This document shows positions 49,409 to 60,745 of a DNA stretch of 64,000 bases, in pieces. This stretch comes from Zoroaster sp. YZ-2022 (taxonomy: Eukaryota > Echinodermata > Asteroidea > Forcipulatida > Zoroasteridae): the NCBI GenBank assembly GCA_029582265.1, contig CM055821.1, positions 44,087,694-44,151,693 of the forward strand, in the 5' to 3' direction. The notes under the pieces were generated by a model, which had not been told where the DNA came from, did not search any database, and saw only the letters and a program-made list of their open reading frames with translations. Both the position numbers and the translations under genes were made by a program. Position 1 is the stretch's first letter, and the number at the start of each line of letters is the position of its first letter.

Positions 49409-51341
49409 TATGGAACGCTACAGCTGCCTTCGGTGCCCATATCGCTTCATTCGGCTGATTCACCATTTCATTCGGCCGATTCACCATTTCATTCTGCTAT
49501 ATCACCATTTCATTCGGCTACTCATCATTTCATTTGCCCAATCATCATTTCATTCGGCTAGTCTTCATTTCGTTCGGCTTTTCATCATTTCATTCGGCTA
49601 TTCACCATTTCATTTGCCACCAAGATCAAGCTAGCCGCGGATTCAACCACGGATTCAGCCGCGGATTCAACCGCGGATTCAGCTGCAGGTTTTCTCACGG
49701 ATTTAACCGGATCGGGTCAGTTTAAAAACTGGATAGATGTAAATTTGTATGGAACGCTACAGCTGCCTTCGGTGCCCATATCGCTTCATTCGGCCGATTC
49801 ACCATTTCATTCGGCCGATTCACCATTTCATTCTGCTATATCACCATTTCATTCGGCTACTCATCATTTCATTTGCCCAATCATCATTTCATTCGGCTAG
49901 TCTTCATTTCGTTCGCCTTTTCGTCATTTCATTCGGCTAGTCATCATTTCATTCGGCTATTCACCATTTCATTTGCCACCAAGATCAAGCTAGCCGCGGA
50001 TTCAACCGCGGATTCAACCGCGGGTTCAGCTGCAGGTTTTCTCACGGATTTAACCGGATCGGGTCAGTTTAAAAACTGGATAGATGTAAATTTAAAACCA
50101 ACGTTGATAGGTTGGTCCACTCATGGAGGAAGAAAACAGACTGCACTCAATACGGTACGTTCCACACGGCCGGGCGCAGGCGAAATGAAATGATGATTGC
50201 GCCCAGCCTCTGTCGTTAAAAGCGTAATCTTATAACGCCAAAACCACGATATGCCCTAAGGTGAAATATCATATCCATAATTCGTTAACAAAAGTTAACA
50301 AAAATTAACATTATAGGGGGCACAAATTGTTTTAACTTTTGATAAGTTGGTCACAAATACTCTGCATATACACGGCATTATACTCTGCATTATACACGGC
50401 ATATGCCGGCGATAATGGTACATATTCTAGCGTCACTTTAATTATGACCAACTCGTCAAAAGTTAAAACAATTTGTGCCCCCTTTAATGTTAATTTTTGT
50501 TAACTTTTGTTAACGAATTATGGATATGATATTTCACCTTAGGGCATATCGTGGTTTTGGCGTTATAAGATTACGCTTTTAACGACAGAGGCTGGGCGCA
50601 ATCATCATTTCATTTCGCCTGCGCCCGGCCGTGTGGAAACGTACCGTATTGAGTGCAGTGGACCATGGAGGAAGGAATGAGTGGACCAACCTATCAGTGT
50701 GGGTTTTAAATTTACATCTATCCAGTTTTTAAACTGACCCGATCCGGTTAAATCCGTGAGAAAACCTGCAGCTGAATCCGCGGTTGAATCCGCGGCTAGC
50801 TTGATCTTGGTGGCAAATGAAATGGTGAATAGCCGAATGAAATGATGACTAGCCGAATGAAATGATGAAAAGCCGAACGAAATGAAGACTAGCCGAATGA
50901 AATGATGATTGGGCAAATGAAATGGTGAATAGCCGAATGAAATGAAGACTAGCCGAATGAAATGATGATTGAGCAAATGAAATGGTGAATAGCCGAATGA
51001 AATGATGACTAGCCGAATGAAATGATGAAAAGCCGAACGAAATGAAGACTAGCCGAATGAAATGATGATTGGGCAAATGAAATGGTGAATAGCCGAATGA
51101 AATGAAGACTAGCCGAATGAAATGATGATTGAGCAAATGAAATGGTGAATGGCCGAATGAAATGACGAAAAGGCGAACGAAATGAAGACTAGCCGAATGA
51201 AATGATGATTGGGCAAATGAAATGATGAGTAGCCGAATGAAATGGTGATATAGCAGAATGAAATGGTGAATCGGCCGAATGAAATGGTGAATCAGCCGAA
51301 TGAAGCGATATGGGCACCGAAGGCAGCTGTAGCGTTCCATA
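49409..51341. mobile_element. Palindromic foldback element built of 19-bp repeats
   Basis: Outer ends TATGGAACGCTACAGCTGCC and its exact inverse (51322-51341). Left arm 49409-50352 and right arm 50445-51341 are inverted copies around a spacer of about 90 bp. Outer arm: tandem 19-bp units (CACCATTTCATTCGGCTAT and variants). Middle: GC-rich GCCGCGGATTCAACCGCGG repeats. Inner: unique sequence with GTTAACAAAAGTTAAC. The left arm carries an extra copy of the terminus (49409-49747 versus 49748 onward). No coding capacity and no clear target duplication. Confidence 0.85.
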
Positions 51342-51479
51342 GGCGCCAGGTAGGCGCGTTCTGTTTGATCTGTGATGTGCCGCCCCCTATTTTTCAGCGA
51401 CGGTTATCACATGCATCGTTTTGGTGCATTGGTAGGATTCGTCCATTATTTTGTGGATAAGGGAGTAGATTTATCAAAT

Positions 51480-51990
51480 CATTCAATCTGCTTTTCTTCA
51501 AGCGCAAAACAGACTTGTCCACTTTTAGACCACTGTTGAGAAAACGTTCGATCTGCTTTTCGGGAAGCAGGAAAGCAGAAAAATAGATTCGTCCAAAACG
51601 TTTGTTCTACTTTTCGGGTTGTGGGAAACCAGAAAAGCAGATGTCCACTTTTAGGCCACTGTGTGACAAAACGTCTAATCTGCTTTTCGGGAAGCAGAAA
51701 AGCAGAAAAATGGATTTGTCGAAAACGTTCGATCTACTTTTCTGGTTGTAGGAAACCAGAAAAGCAGATGTCCACTTTTTGACCGCCAGTGTAGGTGAAC
51801 AAGTAAAATCTGCTATTCTTGAAACTGAAAAGCAGAAAAGTAGAAAAATGGATGTTACCAAAATGTTCAATCTACTTTTTAGGTGGAACAAAAGCAGAAA
51901 AGTAGAAAAATGCACTTACCAACAACGTTCAATCTGCTTTTTCATTATTTAGAAAGCTGAAAAGCAGATGTCCACTTTTCGACCTCCATA
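51480..51990. repeat. Tandem hairpin repeat (CTGCTTTTC/GAAAAGCAG)
   Basis: About four diverged units, each with a stem of AATCTGCTTTTCGGGAAGC and its complement AGAAAAGCAGATTGTC-like, separated by GTCCACTTTTAGGCCACTGT. Every unit can fold on itself. Confidence 0.75.
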
Positions 51991-52027
51991 GTCAACATTT
52001 AGTGTTGTATAATGCACTTAAAGTGGA

Positions 52028-52382
52028 TTGTCGTGCGGTCTAGCGCACTGAACTCAAGTTCTGGTGTTGCCAGCAGCAGAGTGTGGGTTCGAGCCCCGGC
52101 CGTGACACCTGTGTCCTTGAGCAAGACACTTAACCATAATTGCTTCTCTCCACCCAGGGGTTAAATGGGTACCTGTGAAGGCAGAGATGGTTTGCTCTAT
52201 ATGCGCTAGAAATGGCAGCAATTGAGCTGTATACTCCCCAGGGAGCTGAGATGGTTTCAGGAATGATTTATGAGCCTTATGAGCCTTATGAGCAGGGATA
52301 ATAATATAATGCGCCTTGAGCGCCACTTAGTTGGTGGATACGTGCGCTATATAAATCTATACATTATTATTATTATTATTAT
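52028..52382 (+). mobile_element. SINE (tRNA-Leu-derived), full length
   Basis: Head ACTCAAGTTCTGGTG and GGGTTCGAGCCCC, complete body, internal duplication GAGCCTTATGAGCCTTATGA, and an (ATT)n tail. Confidence 0.9.
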
Positions 52383-52964
52383 AATTATTTCTCATTTAAT
52401 AACCTATTTTATATTATTCTATTTCAAAATTAGACTTTTGGAGGAGAAAAGGGTTTTTGTTATTTTCCCCAATTAACCTATAGGATCTTCGATTATTAAA
52501 AAAGATATTTAAAATGTATTCATTTTTTAATTAAGGGGGGGAGGTGATCAAGATTTCCAATGCGGTGAATGGGGTTTGAATTTGGTGGAGGCTTTGGAGA
52601 CATCAAAAATGGACGAAATAAGCTAAAATGTTGACGGATAAAATAGTTGGGATTTTTCCCGTAATGAGTTGTAGGAAGAACGTTGCCAAAAACTGCGCCC
52701 TGACCCAGCTAGCAAAAATCAGACATAAGTATGCCCATTTTTTGATAGAATGTGAAATTATCTACTCGGGAATGGTATAATTTGGCTTGTGGCAGCATTA
52801 TAAATTCGTTGATTTTGCGACGACAGTTCGTCATGCAGCAAACGACGCAACAGGCTACCGACCTAGTCATTTTCGAACTCGGGCTGTACCCACAGGTTCC
52901 CATTTTGGGATACACTGATTCTTGCCGGTGTGGGAGTGAAATTCGCGACGTGTGTTTCGTTTAT

Positions 52965-53981
52965 GGGTGCACCCTACTAAATAAACTCCCATAGTAAACA
53001 GTACTAAACACTAAAATATTCAAAATCGTTAAAAAATACAGTTTTTAAAACCAAAAGAAAAAATATTGATCGATATATATAACCTTTTATTTTCTTCTCT
53101 ATTTACTTTCTAAAGTCCAGGTTTCCATGGAGTTATTCTCATCCCAATGAAAACCACCCTCTACAGTAGTGAAAACAACCACACTGAAAAGCAGCCATTT
53201 TGGAAAAAGGCCTTACGCTTGAAATCAAATTAGGACCACTTTTTCAGGGCCTAGTGTATCCAAAATACTCACAGTTGGAAGTCAAGGATCCCAGGTTATG
53301 ATTTTGAGCCATTTTTACACAATCCATCAAAATGTATGGGCCTCAAATCTTTGTTTTTCAGAAAAATTTGATGACATACACTTTATGATAAACAGCTTGG
53401 CTGTAAGGATCACCCAGAACGCCTTTTGCACTTGTTTTGGGAATGCGAAATTGTAAACAAATTTTGGAGTGGTATTGTGGAATGGTTAAATAACTTATTC
53501 AGAAGAATCCTATTACTTTTAATGTTTCTGATATATGTTTTGGTTTTACAGATGACCCAAGCAGGCTTGTTACACTTATCATTATACTGGCTAGAAATTC
53601 ATATTTGACAAGAAATACCAAGAAGACCATCATCTAAGCATTGCTGCCTTCAAAAATTATGTTCATGGTTATTATATCACCGAAAAACAAGTTACAATTC
53701 CTATTGGCTCTGAAGAATCAGTAAATTCTAAATGGAAAAGTTTATTTGAATAACTTTTTTTTTTAAATCGGTTAGGGTATATGCTGTTTATAGAGGTATC
53801 CATTTACCGGTATTTCAGTTAACTATTTTTGTCTTTTGTCTTTATGACGTCTGTGCTATGTTTACAATGTATTGTTGTTTTCTTTGTACAAAATAGTCTT
53901 ATGATGTAAATAAAATTAAAATAATAATAATAAATAAACAGCTTGGCGCATGAATTCCTCACTATTTAGTAGGGTGCACCC
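52965..53981. mobile_element. TIR element GGGTGCACCCTACTAAATA, host of LINE insertion
   Basis: Perfect 19-bp terminal inverted repeats at 52965-52983 and 53963-53981. Without the nested LINE it would be about 470 bp. Target duplication is unclear (TTTAT/TTTAA); superfamily unassigned. Confidence 0.75.
53401..53933 (+). mobile_element. 5'-truncated L1/Tx1-like LINE with 13-bp target duplication
   Basis: Flanked by perfect duplications ATAAACAGCTTGG (53388-53400 and 53934-53946). The start encodes CKDHPERLLHLFWECEIVNK, a zf-RVT motif of L1-type ORF2 C-termini. It ends in AATAAAATTAAAATAATAAT. Confidence 0.85.
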
Positions 53982-54054
53982 TTTAATGATGAGCGTACGT
54001 CGTGGGGTCGAGGGGTAGTGGGGGTCGAGGGGGTTTAAGAACAACCCCATCTAT

Positions 54055-54165
54055 GCAGCAGCAACGCTAATATGACCTTATCATGTGGGATATTATTTTC
54101 AGTCATTGAGTTAATCTAAAACTAGCACTCCGATTCCATGCCCTGTTGATCGTGATGATATTAAT
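54055..54165. mobile_element. Half of a foldback mini-element
   Basis: Right half of the CAACAGGGCATGGAATCGG family (CTCCGATTCCATGCCCTGTTG, then TGTCCCTTTAAA). Confidence 0.65.
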
Positions 54166-54349
54166 TGTCCCTTTAAACAACCAACTTAAATGATATACTA
54201 TAAATGCCTTTTCGGTGACAAGACTGTTTTATCCATGTTTTACTTTACAGCAAGGGGATAAATCTAGTGGAACAAGATGTTTTTATGTTGGGCACAGTGA
54301 AAGCTTGCTAAAAAAGCTTCTACATGATCTGTAAGGATCTTGCTCATTA

Positions 54350-55375
54350 AAACCCTGCGCGAAGCGCATGTACTGTTTACAACAGTCGCTTTTTTGTAAT
54401 TAACGGGTTTCTCTTAATTGCCAAGGCCAATTTTTTTCATTCTCCGTAAGTTCCCTATTCAGCCATAGCTCGAACTATAGTGAGAGCCCCGTTAACCTCA
54501 GTGGTCAACATCACACAGATTTTCGAGGCACAACCCAGACAGCCCAGACTATCATGTTTTCCGCCATATGTTTTCTACACTAAGCGCTTATCAGGCAATC
54601 CATCATCCTGTCACTGGCTCAATGGAAATAAACCTTCAGGGCATCTGGTCGGTACTTTGATGTACACAAGAAGCTCAGATTATCAAGCTTGGGCCAGACT
54701 TTGGTTAGGGTTGTATTTACTTTAGCCGGCGGCTGTTGCATGAATGCCCAAATCCCATGTACTGTTTCAAACAGTACCATGGTGCAACCGCGCATGAATT
54801 TTGGTTTTGCGCTTCATAGGGACCTTTGATCTAAAAAATAAGCTCAGACTGTGGATAGTTATTGTTGACTGGGGTGGGGATTGGAGGGTGGGGATTGGGA
54901 GTCGGGGATTGTAGCCGGCGGCTGTTGCATGTAATAGGAGAAAGAGTTGGAAACCAAGCATGTAAATAGCCGGGTGCTTTTCAAGTCGGAAAAAATTGAT
55001 TTAGAAAAAAAAAATCAGACTTTTGTCACTAATTCATTATTTTTATGAAAAGAATTTAAAATTTTTTTGTCTAAAATCTGTTGGGTTGGGCCCAGACTAC
55101 TTCTATTCTTATAATTAACACTTTTGATAAAGGATTGTGCTCACCCCACATGATTGTTACGCCCAAACCCAATGTACTGTTTCAAACAGTACATAGGTTA
55201 AACCGAGCATGAATTTAGTGCCGGCGCCGCGCAGGGTCACCAGTGTTTTTGAACAGCTTGGCGCGCGGCGCATGAATATGTCACTTGTATTTAATATTGG
55301 GGAGCACTCCACTGGATCTGCCAGTGACGAATCAGTGGCCTGTCCAAGACAGCTGCTTACTGAACTGAACAGCGG
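54350..55375. other. Unassigned repeat-like DNA
   Basis: A module with ATGTACTGTTTCAAACAGTA (itself palindromic) followed by GAGCATGAATTT recurs at 54755-54800 and 55165-55215. AGCCGGCGGCTGTTGCATG occurs at 54723 and 54911. No coding region recognised. Confidence 0.5.
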
Positions 55376-55379
55376 CGTA

Positions 55380-55565
55380 GCCAGGACTTTTTCAGTGGGG
55401 GGGGGGGGGCATTGCTTTTCAGTGGGGGTGGGGGGGGGGCCAGGGGGTATGGGTTTTTTCCCTTTTCTTTTTTGGAACACTATGAGGATTTTTCGTGGGG
55501 GGACCTGGGGGGGGGGGGGGTACTGGAAATTTGTGGGGGGGGGGAACGTGCCCCCCCCCCAGGGC
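55380..55565 (+). repeat. Poly-G-rich repeat
   Basis: Begins GCGTAGCCAGGACTTTTTC and contains six or more G-runs of 7-14 bases, with C-runs at its right end. Strong G-quadruplex potential. Confidence 0.75.
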
Positions 55566-56035
55566 GAATCTTTTCTCGCAAACGAGCGAATCTTTTCTAT
55601 GGATGGATATTCAAAGTTCACGGCGCGTCGCCTCAGACCTGCGCGTCTGCATTTTTATTTTTATTTATTTTTATGTTTTTTGTTTATTTTTTTGCTGTGA
55701 AATGATGTCCAATTGCAGCCAAAATTACTGGATCGATTGCTATTCTGCCGTGCTGTGCTTTAACCCTATCCATACCGCGGGCGCCAATTGGCACATATTT
55801 GTGGTCATTGTTCCAGACCAGGGGATACAAATGGCACCTTTGCAAACGTATTGTTTTACGACCGGCGGAGCTTATTGGTCCCAAGCCAAAATGCTTAGGC
55901 GAATTTCATGACGGTCGCCCTCTATCGACGATTTAATTAATCCGCGCATAGTTAGCGTTCCCCCCCCCCCCGCCAGCGGGTTATTCAAAAGAAAAAGTGG
56001 CTGCGGGATAGTGGCTGCCGAATCGAAACTTAATC

Positions 56036-58417
56036 ATGGACAGCGATAGAAATGCTGCCATTTTGGCAGAGATATTTGATGATAGTGACTCGGAAATGGA
56101 GATCGACACGGAGAATGATGAAAGCAGCGATGATCAGGGTGATGATGAATCCTCAAGCGAAGGCGAAAAAGGACATTCGAGCGACGTGGATCCGCAGGAT
56201 GAGGTATTTATATTGTGTAGGTCATGACCGTATAACATTAGGCACTACCCTTTTAACATCAGTTTTTAATTGGATTTTGGAGAATAGCTTCATTTTAAGC
56301 TGTATGCAACGAATTTAACATTGAGTGTAGATAAATGCCAGTTCTATTTTACGTATGCTCTTTTCCGCGTAATTTCATGTTTGACGAGATCGTGACTAAA
56401 CTATTGCCCCCCAACAAAAAAACCACACCAAACATCTATACTCTAAATAAATGGCCGCCAATTTAAAAAGCCAAGATGGCCACCATTGGCGGCCATGTTG
56501 GATTAAAAGATTTATCACGTGATTATGTTATTCATTTATGTATTCAAAATATAGAAGACGGCGTGTAACATGTTATTAAAGACGAAATATATGCAATTGC
56601 ATTATTTTTGCATGACACTAAAAAACAAATGGATATTTAATTACATTACAACCGTTGCCATGATAACTGTGGACCTTCCCCCCAAATTAAAATTATTGTA
56701 TTACGAGATTATAAAAAAGTCCCCAAAATTTCATCAATCTGGTCATCAAAAAACAGCGGAAATAGTGCCAATTTTAGGCACACTTTTCATAAATTATACT
56801 GTGTGATAGACGAAAAGCACCCTCATGCATTTTGTCTCTTCCCTTCCGCAGAAAAATGCCAAATCCAGATGGAAGAAAACAGACTTCAGATCGGGTTGGA
56901 AAGAGATCAGTCATCTCAACAGGAAGCCGATGCAATTCACCGGAAGCTCTGGTCCTGCAGGTGACTTCTCAGGCCTTTCTGCAGTACAGGTATTCCAGTT
57001 GTTCTTCTGCAGTGCCGTCTGGGATCTGCTTGTAGACGAAACAAACCGCTATACGCAGAGCAAACTGTTTCAGAAACCTCCTGGACCCCACTCACTCGAA
57101 TGAAATGATGGCATTTGTAGCGCTACTGCTTGCTATGGGCATCAACAAGTCGCCTCAGTACAGTATGTACTGGTCAACATATGAAGTTCTACGGATGTCA
57201 TTTTATCCATCCATAATGTCAAGAAATAGATTTATTTCCATTATGCGATTTTTTTTCACCTCTCCGACAACCGGTTGCCTGAACCAGCCTCTGGATGTGA
57301 CAAGCTTAAGAAAGTTAGGCCTTTGCTGAATGTCCTCCTCCCCAAATTCCGCAGCCTCTATTACCCTGGACAGAACCTATCTCCTGATGAGAGTATGCTC
57401 AAATTTAAGGACGCCTCGGTTTCTACAGTACATGCCCAGAAAACCGGTCAAATGGGGAATTAATGCATTCTCTTGAACGAGTCAGAGACGGGTTACACCT
57501 ATTCGTGGATGCTGTACACAGGAGCTGCTGCCAAGGAGACAAAAACTTCAAGAAAGCTACATGTACATGTAGATACCGATTCATCCCCCTCAAAGTGCCA
57601 TCCCTCTGACCTAACCATCCCAGGAGAAGTCGTCGTTGAACTTCTAAATGGACTTGAACATAAAGGACATGTAATTTATTGTGATAATTACTTTAACAGA
57701 CCAGCTCTGGTATCCAAACTGTCTCAATTAGGATTTGGATGTTGTGGTCCAGTGCGTTATACTGCACAGGGAATACCGAATGCAGCCCACCCAAAGACAA
57801 ATGGGAGATAACCCAAAATTTTATGAGAAGGCTGGTCAGTTATGCATTGTTTGGCATGATAACAAAAATGTTGTACTCCTAACAAATGTAGGTGATTGCC
57901 AAGTAATTACAAAACAAATTCGGTGTAAGAAGAGCGAAAGTGGATTTCGTGAAATTGCTAAGCCCAAATCTATAGATAACTACGACAAATTCATGGGAGG
58001 AACCGATCTCGCTAATCAAATTATTCAGTACTACACACATACACACAGAAGTTTGAAATGGTGGAAACGAGTGTTTTTCAGTATGTTGAACATATCCATA
58101 CTCAATGCCACGGTAATTTTCAACAGCATACCAACAAACAAGCATGTCAGTAAGTCATAGACGGCCTACTCACAGGTTGGGAACGTAATACAATGCTGCG
58201 TTTTACACGATCCAATGCGAATAACCTTCCTGTTCGGCTGATGGAGAAAATGCATTATCCTGGCAAAAACCCTTCCGGAAGAAAACGTGACTGCATTGTT
58301 TGTAGCAACCGGCGATTACACAATAGAAAACAAACGAGGATGATATGTAAACAATGTACATATCCGATGTGCGTAGTTCCTTGCTTTGAGAAATACCATA
58401 CTTTGCACTTTGCATAA
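56036..58417 (+). pseudogene. piggyBac transposase, decayed
   Basis: Acidic N-terminus (56036-56203), a plausible GT..AG intron (56204-56851), then WDLLVDETNRYTQSK, MMAFVALLLAMGI, LSPDESMLKFK (first Asp), VIYCDNYFNRPAL (second), YDKFMGGTDLANQI (third) and a C-terminal cysteine-rich zinc finger (CIVCSNRR..CKQCTYPMC..H..H, about 58290-58417). Frame changes near 57103, 57250, 57405, 57475, 57790 and 58160 make it inactive. A TTAA-CCCTATCC motif at 55752-55763 is a possible left end; no right end was found. Confidence 0.85.
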
Positions 58418-58429
58418 ATTGCAAACAAC

Positions 58430-58800
58430 CTATTTTGAGATAACCGACTTGCCAACAACTAATTATTGTTGTGGTAAGCAGACACCTTAGATTTATGTGT
58501 AAACTATATTAACGAGCATAATTATTCAACCTTACTGTTCAAAATAGAGTGCAATCGCCGGTGAATGTATTTTCATAAAAATTATAACCAAAAAGTGGAT
58601 TTGTTATTGTAAATTAATCAGTTTTTTGGCCACTCTTTGTACACATTCGAATCTCCATCACTCTTGGCTCCCCTCCCCCCCTATTCAATGTTGGTCAACA
58701 ACTGTGTTCGTGTGCCCACAATCCCAACCAACATTGAATGGGGGGGGGGGGTTCATTTTGATTGAATGTCCTTCAATCAATAGATAGATAGTTCAGAATG
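58430..58800. other. No gene recognised
   Basis: Flank of the piggyBac remnant. It includes a near-palindrome around 58675-58750, where C-run/ATTCAATGTTGG faces CCAACATTGAAT/G-run. Confidence 0.5.
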
Positions 58801-58810
58801 GCGTAAACAA

Positions 58811-58971
58811 ATGTGTCCCAGTATTCAATAAGGCTCTTACTCAGAAACAGATTAATCTGATAGAAAGTATCCAAAAAAGAGCCTGTAGAATTATCCTTGG
58901 TGTTGATTATGTATCTTACAACCTGGCCCTATCAGTATGTAAATTTCAAACCCTGGAAGTGAGAAGACACA
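58811..58971 (+). pseudogene. LINE reverse transcriptase C-terminal scrap
   Basis: Frame encodes LIESIQKRACRIILGVDY and later FQTLEVRRH, a standard motif near the end of non-LTR RT proteins. It is cut off where the Harbinger element starts (GGCCGTATTCATAAAAATAAG at 58975). Confidence 0.7.
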
Positions 58972-59275
58972 ATAGGCCGTATTCATAAAAATAAGTAATT
59001 GCTTTTACTAAAGTAACAACCCCCTTTTACTAACCTTTTACTAACCTTTTACTGAAATGTGTATTCATAGAAATAAGCAATGACTTTCAAGTAAAAGCTA
59101 CAAATTTTAAGCATTAGTAATTGCTTTTTACTTATAAGTAAATGCTAGAGAAATTAGCACCTACTTCAATTTGTATTCATAAAAATGACCTTCGACTAGC
59201 ATTTACTAGTGATTGTACAAGCACCTAATTTGTGGCTTGCTGTTTTGCCAATACAGACATATCACATTTTCTGCC

Positions 59276-60313
59276 ATGTTTTTACCTCAAAGACCACAAC
59301 CTAAGGTGTATAACATCAGGCTTAATCGTGATGAAGTAAACCCTACCACTTACAGAACTTTATTTAGGTTTGACAAAGAAAATGTGGAATGGCTTGCAGA
59401 CACCTTCATACCACCAAATACCGAGACTCGTGGTGGACGTTTGACACCAGTGGCACAAATGGAGACGACTTTGCCATATTTGTCAGATCCAGGCTACCAA
59501 ACGTCCGTTGCCCAAATCATGGGTATATCTCAGTCAACTGTATCCAGATATGTTACAGACACTTTAGAACGAATTTCTGCTCAGCACGCAACATGGATAA
59601 AATTTCCCGTGACAAATGCAGATATGCTTACCGCCAAGCAACGATGGTCAGCCAAATTGGGATTTCCTAATACTCTTGGAGCAATTGACTGCACCCATAT
59701 ACGCATTGATAAACCTGGAGATTTCGGTGATGACTTTATCAACCGTAAAAACTTTCCGTCTTTCAATGTTCAAGCAACATGCGATGAAAGCTATGTGTTC
59801 ACAAGTGTGGATGTAGGGTGGCCTGGATCAGTTCATGATTCAAGGATCTTTAAGACATCAGATTTGTACAGAAGTCTATCTAGGAACAGGATTAATACAG
59901 GCTTCCTGCTTGCAGACTCGGGCTACGGAATAACTCCTTACATGATGACACCATACAAAGATCCAACAACTCCAGTGCAGAAATACTACAACAAATGTCA
60001 TACATCCAATCGTGTAGTCATTGAGAATTCGTTTGGACAACTAAAACAAAGATTCCCTATACTACGTTATGGAGTTAGACTGAAACTTGAGAACATTCCT
60101 AAGTGTATCTTGTCTTGTTTTATTTTGCATAACATTTCCAAGTATGTGGGAGATCCATATGATGATCTACAAGTCGACGCAGATGGAGAGGATGACATGG
60201 TCCAGGAAGATGCTCTTGCAGTTGATTTGGGAGAACGTCAACTGCGATTACAAGGACAGCAGAAACGCGATGAGATTGCCGCCTTTCTTTTCAACCAACG
60301 TGAGGATGATTAA
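59276..60313 (+). CDS. PIF/Harbinger transposase (HARBI1-like), intact 345 aa
   Basis: Catalyses excision and integration of Harbinger elements, usually into TWA trinucleotides. Start ATG 59276 (CTGCCATG); the frame upstream is open without an ATG. Residues 77-100 look like a helix-turn-helix (TSVAQIMGISQSTVSRYV). The DDE triad is visible: D138 in GAIDCTHIRID, D214 in LLADSGYG, E250 in VVIENSFGQLKQRF, with 35 residues between the last two as in the family. It ends with an acidic tail. There is no internal stop or frameshift, in contrast to every other transposase here. HARBI1 itself is a domesticated relative, but element context (left TIR, Myb partner) argues for a transposon gene. Confidence 0.92.
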   Translation: MFLPQRPQPKVYNIRLNRDEVNPTTYRTLFRFDKENVEWLADTFIPPNTETRGGRLTPVAQMETTLPYLSDPGYQTSVAQIMGISQSTVSRYVTDTLERISAQHATWIKFPVTNADMLTAKQRWSAKLGFPNTLGAIDCTHIRIDKPGDFGDDFINRKNFPSFNVQATCDESYVFTSVDVGWPGSVHDSRIFKTSDLYRSLSRNRINTGFLLADSGYGITPYMMTPYKDPTTPVQKYYNKCHTSNRVVIENSFGQLKQRFPILRYGVRLKLENIPKCILSCFILHNISKYVGDPYDDLQVDADGEDDMVQEDALAVDLGERQLRLQGQQKRDEIAAFLFNQREDD

Positions 60314-60745
60314 GTTAGTTTTTCTTCAAGAGATACACTCAAATAACACTGTTATCTTAATTTTAATGATGGCATTGACTTTACAGTCATCTGAAATTTA
60401 TTTAAAACATCATGCAAGTATAATGCAAGTTTGAGGTTACACGTCAGTGCATCATTTTAAAATTATGCTTTTTTCATCATCCACTCATTAAATAAAATAT
60501 TTGCAAAATAAATATTTAATATTCATAATACTTTCACGTTATCTTTGAGACTAAATGTGTATATGGATTTGTTTAATCAGTGCAATTGCTTAAATGCTAG
60601 TTTGGTTTATGGTTACCAAAATTATTGAATTATTTTTCCGTTTGGGAAAGTGAAAAATAAAAGTGAAACACAAAATTAGTCAATTATTTTGTAAGACGTT
60701 TTCTATAATTTGACAATGGTAGCAGAAAACAACTATATTTCAAAA

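Noticed and set aside
49373..51340. Several open frames rich in HFIRL / SFHSA
   Set aside because: Translations of the 19-bp repeats of the foldback element; appear on both strands and in several frames.
49409..51341. CRISPR-like array of short repeats
   Set aside because: Units are contiguous 19-bp tandem repeats without unique spacers, in animal DNA.
55209..55911. Glycine- or proline-rich open frames on both strands
   Set aside because: Products of the poly-G tract; no conserved sequence.
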